64,000 bases of DNA from Mycobacterium adipatum (lineage in GTDB: Bacteria; Actinomycetota; Actinomycetes; Mycobacteriales; Mycobacteriaceae): assembly GCF_001644575.1 (NCBI RefSeq), contig NZ_CP015596.1:5146001-5210000 (forward strand), in the 5' to 3' direction. Both the position numbers and the translations under genes were made by a program. The notes below the pieces were generated by a model. The model was not told the DNA's origin. It worked only from the letters and a program-made list of their open reading frames with translations, and ran no database searches. Position 1 is the first letter of the stretch, and the number at the start of each line of letters is the position of its first letter. This document shows positions 25,925-35,063 of this stretch, in pieces.

Positions 25925-26447
25925 TCGCCCAGTCCAGGGCGGCGGCGGTGCGCGCCTGGCTCCAATCGACCCACACCATGTCCATCACTTCGTGCGGTGC
26001 CGCGGCGATCTCGCCGTCGAGAAGCGCGCAGAACACCGGGCAGATCTCGTTCTCCACGGTGCCGTCGGCCGCGCGGGCGCGATAGCGGAATTCCGGGAGT
26101 ACGCAGTGCACATCGCGGATCGATGCTCCGAGTTCCTGGTGGCCGCGCCGGTGCACGGCGTCGATGATCGCCTCGCCGGGCGCGGGGTGCCCGCAGAAGG
26201 AGTTGGTCCACACCCCCGGCCAGGTCTGTTTGGTCAGCGCGCGGCGGGTCAGTAGGACACGGCCGGCGTCGTCGAACAGGTAGCAGGAGAACGCGAGGTG
26301 CAGGGGTGTATCGCCGTGGTGCACGGCGGCCTTCGAGGCCTGCCCGATGGTGTTGCCGGCATCATCGAGCAGGACGACCTGCTCCTCGGGGACGGTTCTC
26401 ACACCGGAGGTGATAGCCGCTGGGTCCGGTACCGAAACGTTTCGCAT
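25848..26447 (-). CDS. idi: Isopentenyl-diphosphate delta-isomerase, type I
   Basis: 199 residues. Interconverts isopentenyl and dimethylallyl diphosphate, feeding crtE. Nudix-like fold with the active-site Cys in TNSFCGHP, the metal/catalytic Glu in ENEICPVF, and the PLHLAFSCYLFD strand. The ATG at 26447 gives the family length; the further 47 codons upstream are not protein-like. Its end overlaps the convergent Rieske gene by 77 bases, an unusually long tail-to-tail overlap. Confidence 0.94.
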   Translation of the reverse strand: MRNVSVPDPAAITSGVRTVPEEQVVLLDDAGNTIGQASKAAVHHGDTPLHLAFSCYLFDDAGRVLLTRRALTKQTWPGVWTNSFCGHPAPGEAIIDAVHRRGHQELGASIRDVHCVLPEFRYRARAADGTVENEICPVFCALLDGEIAAAPHEVMDMVWVDWSQARTAAALDWAISPWAQDQIPLLEAADLPRWARPAA

Positions 26448-26624
26448 GTCAGCGCAGTTGGTCCTCGCAGTTGGAGGTGAGGCCGGAGAAGTGGACCGCG
26501 GGCGCACCGTCGACGAGGACGAAGTCGGTGCCCGTGTACCACTGGGTGGGGTGCCGAGCCGGGGCGGTTCACCCGGGGAGGTTAGCAACTGGTCGACGCG
26601 CCGGCATGTCGGCCGGCCCGCCGC

Positions 26625-28301
26625 TCAGAACGGTGCGACCAACTCCCGCCGGTACCGCTGCACCCAGCCGATGTTGGATTGCCGTTCGTCGTCGATGCGG
26701 CTGGCACGGTCCTCGGCCCGGGTGCGCTCACGCCGCGGCATGGTCAGTCCGGCGGTGTGCTGCGGTGGCGGGCTCCCGACGGGCGGGACGGGCGCGGTCG
26801 GCGTGCAGAGTTCGGGAAACAGCGCAAGGCTGCCCGGCCTGGTGATGTGCGTGCCGCCGTCGGGATCGGTCCATTCCAGGGTGCCGTCGGTGAATTGACG
26901 GGTGCGCCACCCCGCCCAGAACGTCTTGCACAAGTGGTGCTCGCGGCACAGCGCGACCAGGTTCGACGCGGCGGTCGGCCCGAACGGGTAGGCGATGGTG
27001 TGGTCGATATCGGTGACCGTGCGGGTGCAGCCGGGAAACCGGCAGGTGCGGTCCCGGCAGCGGATGAACCGAGCCAGCGCTGTCGACGGCCGATACCGGG
27101 GTTCCGGTGGGGACTGCCCGGGGTGGACGAGGGGGCGCAACGTGGCGTGCGATGCAATCTGCGCGATCACCGGCGCGGGGAGCACCGGCCCGCCCAGGAT
27201 CACCCCGGGCGCGACGGGGCAGAGCTCACCGCGGTCCCCGCGCAGACCCGAGATCAGCTCGGGCCAGGTGTGCCGGTACCACGGCTTGGCGAACAGTGGC
27301 CTGCGCCGGGCGACAAGCGCTCGGCGCTGCGCCGTCAGGTCACCGACCGGCAGCGGGTCCGGGTCCGGGTCGGGCTTTGGGCCCGGGTGCGGCTGCGACT
27401 CCGAGTCGGGCTGGGGCGGCTGCGACTCCGGCTCCGGGTCGGGCTCTGGACCGGGATCGGGCGCGGGGCCGGGCGCAGACTCGGGAACCGCGTCGACCGC
27501 GTCTTGGCGCGCGACCACGTAGATCACCACGCCACCGGCCGGCGGCCGGGCCCCGGCGGCGCAGTCCGCACGTTCACACAGACACGGCAGCCGGTCCCAA
27601 CCGAAACCCATCGCCCCGAGCGCCGCCGCGCGTCGTATGTCCAGGGAGCGCGGATCGTGCGCGCATACCGTGCGGGCCAACGCATCGGCCCGCTGATCGA
27701 GCGCCATCCCGTCGGTCACCGACAGGGACGCGTTCAGATGCGCGGTGCCCGACGCGTCATCGATGAAGACGTCGGCCCGGTGTCCGTGCGCGCTGGCCTC
27801 GCAGCGGCGTACCGCCAGCGGATCGTGGGTCAACACCACCGTGTCGACGGCTTTCTCGATCTGATCCACCGACATCGCGGCACCGGATCCGAACTGCGTG
27901 GACAGTGCCGCGTCCACGGCACGGCGGGCATCGGGGTCCTTGACCAACATCGTGCGGCCGCACACGATGTGCACCGTCCGATAGGAGAGGGCGCCCGCTG
28001 CGAACAGTTCGCGCAGCTTCGGTAACCGCTCAGCGAGCGCCACGGCGTCCATCAACAGCCCGGAAGCCATCCCGCTGGTGATGCCGTGCGCTGCGCCGAT
28101 CTGCGCGCACACCGCCGACCAGTTGTCGAACCGCCACTGCTCCCGATCGGCCGAGCCCTGCGCCGCATACGCCGCTGCGAGCATGTCCGCCATGGATGCC
28201 AGTCGCGCCGCGCACGCCGCGTTCTCCAGCCGGGCGAAGGCCCGGACCCGGGTGGCCGGGGTCCGCGCCGCGGCCACCTCGGCCAGCTGCTCATCGAACA
28301 T
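26625..28301 (-). CDS. 13E12-repeat family HNH endonuclease-domain protein (DUF222)
   Basis: 558 residues. An N-terminal DUF222 helical domain (about 1-250) is followed by a low-complexity linker of alternating Pro with Asp/Glu/Ser (about 265-310) and a C-terminal HNH nuclease motif: CRDRTCRFPGCTRTVTDIDH ... NLVALCREHHLCK. These proteins are abundant in mycobacteria as the 13E12 repeat family; the cellular role is unknown. The ATG at 28301 gives the usual MFDEQL-like start. A LexA box overlaps the start codon, so DNA-damage induction is likely. Confidence 0.88.
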   Translation of the reverse strand: MFDEQLAEVAAARTPATRVRAFARLENAACAARLASMADMLAAAYAAQGSADREQWRFDNWSAVCAQIGAAHGITSGMASGLLMDAVALAERLPKLRELFAAGALSYRTVHIVCGRTMLVKDPDARRAVDAALSTQFGSGAAMSVDQIEKAVDTVVLTHDPLAVRRCEASAHGHRADVFIDDASGTAHLNASLSVTDGMALDQRADALARTVCAHDPRSLDIRRAAALGAMGFGWDRLPCLCERADCAAGARPPAGGVVIYVVARQDAVDAVPESAPGPAPDPGPEPDPEPESQPPQPDSESQPHPGPKPDPDPDPLPVGDLTAQRRALVARRRPLFAKPWYRHTWPELISGLRGDRGELCPVAPGVILGGPVLPAPVIAQIASHATLRPLVHPGQSPPEPRYRPSTALARFIRCRDRTCRFPGCTRTVTDIDHTIAYPFGPTAASNLVALCREHHLCKTFWAGWRTRQFTDGTLEWTDPDGGTHITRPGSLALFPELCTPTAPVPPVGSPPPQHTAGLTMPRRERTRAEDRASRIDDERQSNIGWVQRYRRELVAPF

Positions 28302-28309
28302 ATTTTCGA
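28294..28309 (-). promoter_or_regulatory. LexA (SOS) box over the start codon of the 13E12-type gene
   Basis: TCGAAC-ATAT-TTTCGA matches the mycobacterial SOS box TCGAAC-N4-GTTCGA with one mismatch. The ATG (28299-28301) lies inside the box. Several M. tuberculosis 13E12 genes are known to carry LexA boxes and to be damage-induced. Confidence 0.75.
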
Positions 28310-28440
28310 TTATCGTCCGGATCGAGGCCCGCGCCCAATGCCCAAAGCCCGGACTGTGGATGAATCCGCGATTGGGGATAACCCGCGCGGCGCCGATCGG
28401 AAATAAACCGCAGCCGGGCGCAGTTACACCCACCATCGCT

Positions 28441-28459
28441 TATAGAACATTGTTCCATA
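28441..28459. promoter_or_regulatory. Inverted repeat upstream of the hydrolase-tetR pair
   Basis: 19-base palindrome TATAGAACATTGTTCCATA with 8 of 9 pairs matched around a central T, 22 bases before the hydrolase start. It is the best candidate operator for the TetR protein coded as the second gene of the pair. It resembles a KstR box but has a 3-base rather than 2-base centre. Confidence 0.55.
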
Positions 28460-28480
28460 AGATCACCACACACGATAGGA

Positions 28481-29287
28481 ATGGTCATGGCCAACGTCGT
28501 CTTCATCCATGGACTCTGGGTTGCGCACACCGCATGGCAGCCGTGGATCGAACTGTTCCACGCACACGGTCATCGAGCGGTCGCGCCGCCGTGGCCCGGT
28601 GAGCACGCCACCCCCGAGCAGACCCGCCGTCACGCCGCCGATCAAGCCGGTAACGGGATCGACGAGCTGACCGAGCACTTCGCGAAGCACCTCGAACAGT
28701 TCGACGCCCCGCCGGTGGTGATCGGACATTCGTTCGGCGGGCTCATCGCGCAAAAGCTGCTGGGCCAGAACAGGGCTGCGGCAGCCATCGCGATCGACCC
28801 CGCCCCCATCAAGGGAGTCAAGCCGCTACCGTTCACGCAACTGCGTTCGGCCTTCCCCATCCTCGGCAATCCTGGCAACAAGGGGCGCGCCAAGGGACTG
28901 ACCGAGGCCCAGTGGCGGTACGGATTCGGGAATGCCTTGTCCCAGGCGGAATCCGACGCGCTCTGGCGGCAATGGGCCATCCCGTCACCGGGACGGCCGC
29001 TCTTCGAGGCCGCCGCGGCGAATTTCGCGAAGAACTCGCCGGCCAAGGTGGACACCGCCAACAGCACGCGGGGTCCACTGCTTATCACCGGGGCCACCGC
29101 CGACCACACCGTGGCGCCGGCGAGCACCAGGGCCGCCCACCGGTTGTACGAGAAGTCCTCCGCCATCACCGATTTCCATGAGTTCGACGGACGCGGCCAC
29201 TCATTGACCATCGACCACGGTTGGCGCGACGTGGCCGACGTCGCGCTGGACTGGATGGCGCAACGCCAGGTCACCCGGGCGGCATGA
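28481..29287 (+). CDS. Alpha/beta hydrolase
   Basis: 268 residues. The oxyanion region FIHGLWVAHTAW and the nucleophile elbow GHSFGG (Ser at about 105) are clear, as is the C-terminal His in FDGRGHSL. Family-typical esterase/hydrolase; substrate unknown. Two ATG codons (28481, 28487) are possible; the AGGA at 28477 suits the second. Overlaps the TetR gene by ATGA, so both are translated from one mRNA. Confidence 0.88.
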   Translation: MVMANVVFIHGLWVAHTAWQPWIELFHAHGHRAVAPPWPGEHATPEQTRRHAADQAGNGIDELTEHFAKHLEQFDAPPVVIGHSFGGLIAQKLLGQNRAAAAIAIDPAPIKGVKPLPFTQLRSAFPILGNPGNKGRAKGLTEAQWRYGFGNALSQAESDALWRQWAIPSPGRPLFEAAAANFAKNSPAKVDTANSTRGPLLITGATADHTVAPASTRAAHRLYEKSSAITDFHEFDGRGHSLTIDHGWRDVADVALDWMAQRQVTRAA

Positions 29288-29898
29288 CACCGCGCCGGCG
29301 TACCGCCAGCCATCAGGTCTCGGCCGCGCTGCTCACCGCGGCCGAGACCGTGCTGGATCGTGACGGCACCGACGGCGTGACCGTGCGCGCCGTCGCGCAC
29401 GAGGCTGCTGTCTCCCCGATGAGCGTTTACCACCGGTTCGTGAACAAGGAGGGACTCGTGGTCGCGCTCGCGACCCGAGCACTCGAAGAGCTGGCCACCG
29501 CCATCGGCGCGGCAGACGACGCTGATTCGGCCGAACGGTTCCGCGCCGCCTGCCGTGGCTACCGCGAGTTCGCGCTGCGCCATCCGGCCCGCTACTCGCT
29601 GATCTTCGGCGTGGGCAGCCCCCTGCGGGACCAGTCCTCGGCGGTGGCGGTGACCGGCCGAGCGGTGTTCGACACCCTGGCCACCCTGATCGATCAGATG
29701 GGATCGCTTCCTCCACAATCGGATTCAGTGGAGGCTGCACAGATCGTCTGGGGCGCGATTCACGGCGCCGTCACCATCGAGCAGGTGGGCATCGGTCAGA
29801 CCCCCGACGCTGACGCCACCTTCGAGAACCTGCTGACGTTGCTGATCGGCGGACTCAGAGATAGGTGGGCAGTGCCGGATCCCCGGCAGCAAGATTGA
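29284..29898 (+). CDS. TetR-family transcriptional regulator (WHG-domain type)
   Basis: 204 residues. N-terminal helix-turn-helix TVRAVAHEAAVSPMSVYHRFVNKEGLV; the C-terminal ligand domain carries YREFALRHPARYSLIF and WGAIHGAVTIEQ, the WHG (TetR_C_33) type. The ATG at 29284 overlaps the hydrolase stop. Likely autoregulates the pair through the palindrome at 28441. Its end overlaps the convergent FAD monooxygenase by 44 bases. Confidence 0.9.
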   Translation: MTPRRRTASHQVSAALLTAAETVLDRDGTDGVTVRAVAHEAAVSPMSVYHRFVNKEGLVVALATRALEELATAIGAADDADSAERFRAACRGYREFALRHPARYSLIFGVGSPLRDQSSAVAVTGRAVFDTLATLIDQMGSLPPQSDSVEAAQIVWGAIHGAVTIEQVGIGQTPDADATFENLLTLLIGGLRDRWAVPDPRQQD

Positions 29899-31048
29899 TC
29901 GGCAGCCGACCCGCCGCCGAGGCCGCCGCGGTCACGGCCCGACCGACCGGTCCCGAGACCACCCCCGACACGGTGTGCAGCACGCGGATACCCGCCCGGG
30001 TGCGCGGGTTGGCCAGCCGCAACATCCGCGGCCGCACCAGCGGTGCGGCATCGACGAAGGGCCTCATCCGCTGCTGATACCGGGGCAGGGCCGACTCGAT
30101 ATCGGCGCCCGTGCCGAGTTCGCCGGCCAGGATGTAGGCGCCGATGAGGGCCAGGCTGGTGCCCGCCCCACCGAAGGTGGCGTTGCAGTGCGCGGCATCG
30201 CCGAGCAGTGCGACGCGCCCCCTGCTCCACCGGGGACTGCTCATCTGCCCGACGGACGAGAAGTACATCGGGGCACCGGCTTCGAGTTCGGCCAGGATGC
30301 GCGGGGCGGCACCGCCGAGATCGTCGAACGTGCGCCGCAGGACCCTCACCAGGGCGCCACGGTCGAGTTCGTCCAAACCCCGGACGTCGGAGAGGAACGT
30401 CAGCATCGCGCGGGTGGTGCCGAGATTGTCCGGGCGCAGGTGCACCGACCGGGACTCGGTGGCGTTCTGCCAGGTCCACCAGTTGTCGTCGTCGTCGCGC
30501 CGCGGGATGGTCGCGTAGCTGAGATACATGCCGAGCTCGTGCACCTTCGTCGGGGCCACGAAACGCCGTGACCGGGAGTGCAGGCCCTCGGCGATGACGA
30601 GCAGATCGGCCTCGACGCTGCTGCCGTCGTCCAGAGCGACGCTGACGTGCCCGTCGTGATCGCTGACGTCGGCGATCTGCCTGCCGAACCGGAACTCGGT
30701 GGTCGCGGCGCGCTCGATCAGGATGCGGGACAACTCCCCGCGCAGGATCTCCAGTTCCGCGGTGGGCCCATCTGTTCCGAGCGAGACCGGGAAGGCGGCG
30801 GCCGTCGAACCGTCGGCCCGCAACAGGCGCATCCCCACCTCGGTGGTGTTGGCCGCCCGCACGTCGGCGTCGATGCCCATCCGCCGGACGACCTCGCGGG
30901 CCGCGCCGCGGATGTCGACGTTCTGCCCCTCGTCGCGGCGTTGGGGATACCGCTCGAGGACGGTGGTGCGCCAGCCGCGCGCGGCCAGTTGACCGGCCAG
31001 GGCGGGTCCGCCGATACCGGCGCCGGAGATGACAGCGTGAGGGGCCAC
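29855..31048 (-). CDS. FAD-dependent monooxygenase (aromatic hydroxylase type)
   Basis: 397 residues. Rossmann motif GAGIGGPALAGQLAARG (9-25), the second FAD motif GRVALLGDAAHCNATFGGAGTSLALIGAYILAGEL, and ILRGELSRILIER. This is the PHBH-like class A flavoprotein fold, closest in style to TetX/kynurenine-type monooxygenases. Substrate unknown. The adjacent TetR-regulated hydrolase might share a pathway, but there is no direct evidence. Confidence 0.88.
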   Translation of the reverse strand: MAPHAVISGAGIGGPALAGQLAARGWRTTVLERYPQRRDEGQNVDIRGAAREVVRRMGIDADVRAANTTEVGMRLLRADGSTAAAFPVSLGTDGPTAELEILRGELSRILIERAATTEFRFGRQIADVSDHDGHVSVALDDGSSVEADLLVIAEGLHSRSRRFVAPTKVHELGMYLSYATIPRRDDDDNWWTWQNATESRSVHLRPDNLGTTRAMLTFLSDVRGLDELDRGALVRVLRRTFDDLGGAAPRILAELEAGAPMYFSSVGQMSSPRWSRGRVALLGDAAHCNATFGGAGTSLALIGAYILAGELGTGADIESALPRYQQRMRPFVDAAPLVRPRMLRLANPRTRAGIRVLHTVSGVVSGPVGRAVTAAASAAGRLPINLAAGDPALPTYL

Positions 31049-31086
31049 CCTTCGAACGTAGCCGTTCGCGTCGTAGTCTCGCGGTC

Positions 31087-31713
31087 ATGGCCATCACCGT
31101 CGACGAGCTCGTGGTCGCCGACCCGCCGCAGGCGTGGAGCACGGCCGGGTTCACCGTCACCGACGGCACCTGCCGGGTCGGCGACGTCGGCATCCGGTTG
31201 GTCGGGCGCGAGCGGGGCATCGGGATCATCGGCTGGGCCCTGCGCGGGCTCGACGCCCGGGACATCGACGGCATCCCGACCGCGGTTGCCGGCGGCGCGC
31301 CCACCGCACCCGCCGAGCATGCCAACGGCGTCACCGGGATCGACCACATCGTGGTGCTGTCCCCCGACGTCGACCGTACCGTCGCCGCGCTGGCCGCGGT
31401 CGGGATGACACCGCGCCGGGAACGGCTCGGCACCCTGGGCGGCCGGCCGATTCGGCAGGTCTTCTTCCGCTTCGGCGCGGTGATCATCGAGGTTGTCGGA
31501 GCCCCGGATCCGGCCGGCGACGGCCCGTCGACGCTGTGGGGAATCACCTACAACGTCGCCGATATCGACCGGACCGCCGCCTATTTCAGCGGTCGGACAA
31601 CGCCGGTCAAGGATGCGGTTCAGCCGGGCCGACGGATCACCACGGTGGGCCACCAGCAGTTCGGTATGTCGGTACGGACGGCGATGCTCTCGGCACCTAT
31701 TCTCAGTTCATGA
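31087..31713 (+). CDS. VOC (glyoxalase/bleomycin resistance) superfamily protein
   Basis: 208 residues. The second half has the clear VOC pattern [23 protein letters not shown] with metal-ligand His and a later [14 protein letters not shown]; the first half is a degenerate VOC module. No conserved resistance signature. It overlaps rnhA by ATGA, so it is co-translated with RNase H. Function unknown. Confidence 0.78.
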   Translation: MAITVDELVVADPPQAWSTAGFTVTDGTCRVGDVGIRLVGRERGIGIIGWALRGLDARDIDGIPTAVAGGAPTAPAEHANGVTGIDHIVVLSPDVDRTVAALAAVGMTPRRERLGTLGGRPIRQVFFRFGAVIIEVVGAPDPAGDGPSTLWGITYNVADIDRTAAYFSGRTTPVKDAVQPGRRITTVGHQQFGMSVRTAMLSAPILSS

Positions 31714-32162
31714 GCGACGATCCGGTGGTCATCCACACCGACGGCGGCTGCCGGCCCAACCCTGGTCCCGGCGGGTGGGGCGCCGTACTGCGCCACCGCC
31801 ACCATGTGCGCGAGATGTGTGGCGGCGAGCCCGCCGAGACGAGCAACAACCGCATGGAACTCACCGCGCCGATCATGGCGCTGGAGGCGCTGACCCGCCC
31901 GGTGCTGGTGCATCTCTACACCGACAGCACCTACGTGCGCAACGGCATCACCAAGTGGGTACTGGGCTGGGAGCGCAACGGCTGGCTGACGGCCGCCAAG
32001 CAGCCGGTGAAGAACGTCGATCTGTGGCAACGCCTGCAGGCCGCGTGCGCGCTCCATCAGGTCGAGTGGTTCTGGGTGAAGGGACATTCCGGCATCGCCG
32101 ACAACGAACTTGCCGATGTGCTCGCGACCCGGGGGCTTCAGCAGGCCATCGCCGGCGCCTGA
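31710..32162 (+). CDS. rnhA: Ribonuclease HI
   Basis: 150 residues, the size of E. coli RNase HI. Cleaves the RNA strand of RNA-DNA hybrids. Catalytic Asp11 ([13 protein letters not shown]), Glu50 ([15 protein letters not shown]), Asp72 (YTDSTYV), His126 and Asp131 ([14 protein letters not shown]) are all present, as is the basic protrusion [18 protein letters not shown]. smegmatis has such an RnhA in addition to fused forms; M. tuberculosis lacks the stand-alone gene. Confidence 0.95.
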   Translation: MSDDPVVIHTDGGCRPNPGPGGWGAVLRHRHHVREMCGGEPAETSNNRMELTAPIMALEALTRPVLVHLYTDSTYVRNGITKWVLGWERNGWLTAAKQPVKNVDLWQRLQAACALHQVEWFWVKGHSGIADNELADVLATRGLQQAIAGA

Positions 32163-32209
32163 TCCTCCCACCGTCGCCTGCCGTCCGGTGCGCCGGGCCG
32201 GCTGACATG

Positions 32210-33097
32210 TCAGGACGTGTCGGTGTCATCCCAGAACCGCACCGCCCGCGCCGCGATCCGATCGGGATACTCACCGGTCAGTGCATGCGAGGCCCCGTCC
32301 CAGACCTCGACCTGACCGTGCCGCAACAATTTTCGGGCCGTGGACGCCGCGCGGCGGGCATCGTGGATGACGCTGCGCCCGGCGATGATCGCCAGTACCG
32401 GGACCTGGAGACCGCGTAGCTGCGCCGGCGAGAACAGGGTGGGTGCCGGCTGGTGGAGCTCGAAATCGGCGGTGCCGGCATCGATCAGCACAAACACCGG
32501 TTCCGATTCCTCGACGTCGGCCCCACCGGAGATCCACCGCAGGATCCGGCGTCGCAGCGCGCCCGGAACACCCGGCAACCCCATCGGAATGAACGCCAGC
32601 ATGGTGGGCAGCGGAATCGGCGCGAACGTCAGCACCGGATCCAGAAGCGCCAGCGACGCCACCCTGCCCGGGTGGCGCACGGCATGATTGACCGCGCTCC
32701 ACCCTCCGAAGGAGACCCCCATCAGATGCACCGAATCCAGTCCGAGCCCGGACAGCACTTCCTCGAGCCAGCGCGACTGATCGTCCGCCCCGGAAAGCGG
32801 GGCATCCTGCACCGACATCCCCGGTTCACCCAGCAGATCAACGCAATACACGGTGCGGTGCGCCAGCAAGCCGGGCAAGTTCTCCGCCCACATCGGGGTC
32901 GACGCGTTGCGGCCCGGCAACAACATCACCGGACGCCCCGGCCCACCGTCGAATCGGTACACCCGCACCGTACCGAATGTTGTCGGCACGTCGCGGATCT
33001 CGGCGATCGGCGGCAACACCGCCAGTGCCTGGTCGTACACCCGGGCGAAGTGGGCACGCGCCGACTCGCTACGCAAGCGTCCGACGCCCACTGCCAC
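32210..33097 (-). CDS. Alpha/beta hydrolase downstream of glmS
   Basis: 295 residues. LLPGRNASTPMW (oxyanion hole), nucleophile GVSFGG, acid in AIIAGRSVIHDARR region and C-terminal GASHALTGEYPDRI with the catalytic His. GTG start overlapping the glmS stop by one base (TAGTG), so translationally coupled. Substrate unknown. Carboxylesterase or lipase-like by family. Confidence 0.85.
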   Translation of the reverse strand: MAVGVGRLRSESARAHFARVYDQALAVLPPIAEIRDVPTTFGTVRVYRFDGGPGRPVMLLPGRNASTPMWAENLPGLLAHRTVYCVDLLGEPGMSVQDAPLSGADDQSRWLEEVLSGLGLDSVHLMGVSFGGWSAVNHAVRHPGRVASLALLDPVLTFAPIPLPTMLAFIPMGLPGVPGALRRRILRWISGGADVEESEPVFVLIDAGTADFELHQPAPTLFSPAQLRGLQVPVLAIIAGRSVIHDARRAASTARKLLRHGQVEVWDGASHALTGEYPDRIAARAVRFWDDTDTS

Positions 33098-34953
33098 TAT
33101 TCGACGGTGACCGACTTGGCCAGGTTGCGCGGTTTGTCGACATCGTAACCACGCGCCTGCGCCACCCCGGCGGCGAACACCTGCATCGGGATCGTCGAGA
33201 GCAGCGGCTGGAAAAGCGTTGACACCGCCGGTATTTCGATCAAGTGATCGGCGTAGGGCGCCACCGTGTCGTCGCCCTCCTCGGCGATGACGACGGTGAC
33301 CGCACCGCGGGCCTGAATCTCGCGGATATTGCTGAGCAGCTTGGCGTGCAGCGTGGCCGCGCTCTTGGGCGAGGGCATCACCACGATGACCGGCAGGTCG
33401 TCCTCGATCAACGCGATCGGACCGTGCTTGAGCTCGCCGGCGGCGAAGCCCTCGGCATGCATGTAGGCCAGTTCCTTCAGTTTGAGCGCGCCCTCCAGTG
33501 CCACCGGGTAGCCGACATGGCGGCCGAGAAAAAGCACAGCACTCGATTTCGCGAACCGCTGCGCCAGAGCCGTCACCGGCTCCATGCAGGTCAGCACCCG
33601 CGCGACCTGGTCGGCCATGGCTTCGAGCTCGTGGTACTCGCGGGCCACCTCGTCGGCGTACTTGGTGCCGCGGGCCTGCGCGAGCGCCAGCCCGACCAGG
33701 TAGTTCGCGGTCAGCTGCGCCAGGAAGGTCTTGGTGGACGCGACACCGATCTCCGGTCCGGCGCGGGTGTAGAGCACCGCATCCGCCTCGCGCGGAATCT
33801 GGCTGCCGTTGGTGTTGCAGATGGCCAACACCTTGGCCTTCTGCTCCTTGGCGTGCCGCACGGCCTCCAGGGTGTCGGCGGTCTCACCGGACTGCGAGAT
33901 CGCGATCACCAGGGTGCTGCGGTCCAGAACCGGGTCGCGGTACCGGAATTCGCTGGCCAGCTCCACCTCGACCGGCAACCGGGTCCAGTGCTCGATGGCG
34001 TATTTGGCCAGCAGGCCGGAGTGGTAGGCGGTACCGCAGGCGACGATGAAGACCTTGTCGACCTCACGCAGTTCCTGATCGGAGAGCCGCTGCTCGTCGA
34101 GCACGATCCTGCCGTCCACGAAATGTCCGAGCAGGGTGTCGGAGACGGCGGCGGGCTGCTCGGCGATCTCCTTGAGCATGAAGTACTCGTAGCCGCCCTT
34201 TTCGGCGGCCGACAGATCCCAGTCGATATGAAAAGGACGCGCCGGTGCGTCCGCTCCGGCGAAGTCGGTCACCCGGTAGCCGTCGGCGGTGATCACCACG
34301 GCTTGGTCCTGGCCGAGTTCGACGGCCTCCCGGGTGTATTCGATGAAGGCGGCCACATCGGAGCCGACGAACATCTCGCCGTCACCGACACCGACCACCA
34401 GCGGGGTGGAACGGCGCGCGGCCACGATGGTGCCGGGCTCGTCGGCGAAGGCGAAGACCAGGGTGAAGTGACCCTCCAGGCGCTGCAGCACCTTGTGCAC
34501 GGAGGCGACGAAATCTCCGGCGGTGTCCCCGTCCCGGTACGCCTGCGCGACCAGGTGCACGGCCACCTCGGAGTCGGTATCGCTGGCGAACTCGACGCCC
34601 GCGGTCTCCAGCTCGGCGCGCAGGGCCGCGAAGTTCTCGATGATGCCGTTGTGCACCACGGCGAACTTGCCGCTGGCGTCGCGATGCGGGTGCGCGTTGC
34701 GGTCGGTGGGGCGGCCGTGGGTGGCCCACCGGGTGTGCCCCATCCCGGCCTGACCGCGCAGGTCGCCGGCGTCCTTGAGAGCCGCTTCCAGATTGGCCAG
34801 CCGACCCGCCCGCCGTTGCACGGTGAGCCCACCGGCGCCGTCGAGCAGGGCGACCCCCGACGAGTCATAGCCGCGGTATTCCATTCGCCGCAGCGCATCG
34901 ACGACGATCTCGCAGGCAGGGCGCTGCCCGACATAGCCGACGATTCCACACAT
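33097..34953 (-). CDS. glmS: Glutamine-fructose-6-phosphate aminotransferase (isomerizing)
   Basis: 618 residues. Makes glucosamine 6-phosphate for peptidoglycan and the linker. The N-terminal class II glutamine amidotransferase domain begins MCGIVGYVG, so Cys becomes residue 1 after Met removal; the ATG at 34953 is therefore the start rather than 34959. Two SIS domains follow (ACGTAYHSGLLAKY, SQSGETADTLEA, LFLGRHVGYPVALEGALKLKE), and it ends with the conserved KSVTVE. Together with glmM in this window it makes two steps of UDP-GlcNAc synthesis. Confidence 0.97.
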   Translation of the reverse strand: MCGIVGYVGQRPACEIVVDALRRMEYRGYDSSGVALLDGAGGLTVQRRAGRLANLEAALKDAGDLRGQAGMGHTRWATHGRPTDRNAHPHRDASGKFAVVHNGIIENFAALRAELETAGVEFASDTDSEVAVHLVAQAYRDGDTAGDFVASVHKVLQRLEGHFTLVFAFADEPGTIVAARRSTPLVVGVGDGEMFVGSDVAAFIEYTREAVELGQDQAVVITADGYRVTDFAGADAPARPFHIDWDLSAAEKGGYEYFMLKEIAEQPAAVSDTLLGHFVDGRIVLDEQRLSDQELREVDKVFIVACGTAYHSGLLAKYAIEHWTRLPVEVELASEFRYRDPVLDRSTLVIAISQSGETADTLEAVRHAKEQKAKVLAICNTNGSQIPREADAVLYTRAGPEIGVASTKTFLAQLTANYLVGLALAQARGTKYADEVAREYHELEAMADQVARVLTCMEPVTALAQRFAKSSAVLFLGRHVGYPVALEGALKLKELAYMHAEGFAAGELKHGPIALIEDDLPVIVVMPSPKSAATLHAKLLSNIREIQARGAVTVVIAEEGDDTVAPYADHLIEIPAVSTLFQPLLSTIPMQVFAAGVAQARGYDVDKPRNLAKSVTVE

Positions 34954-35063
34954 AGCCACCCAGGGTAGTGCAGCGGGCCGGGCAGACCCGCTTCGCGCAG
35001 CGCCACGGTGCTCATCGCCACAGCCGCCGATCGCGGTGCGCGGACGTCGACTAGGGTCTATGC

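Noticed and set aside
26448..26588. N-terminal extension of Idi
   Set aside because: The 47 extra codons are Ser/Thr/Pro/Arg-rich and unlike the family; the ATG at 26447 gives the standard length.
28441..28459. KstR box upstream of the hydrolase-tetR pair
   Set aside because: The AAC and GTT half-sites are separated by three bases, whereas KstR needs two; a local TetR operator is more likely.
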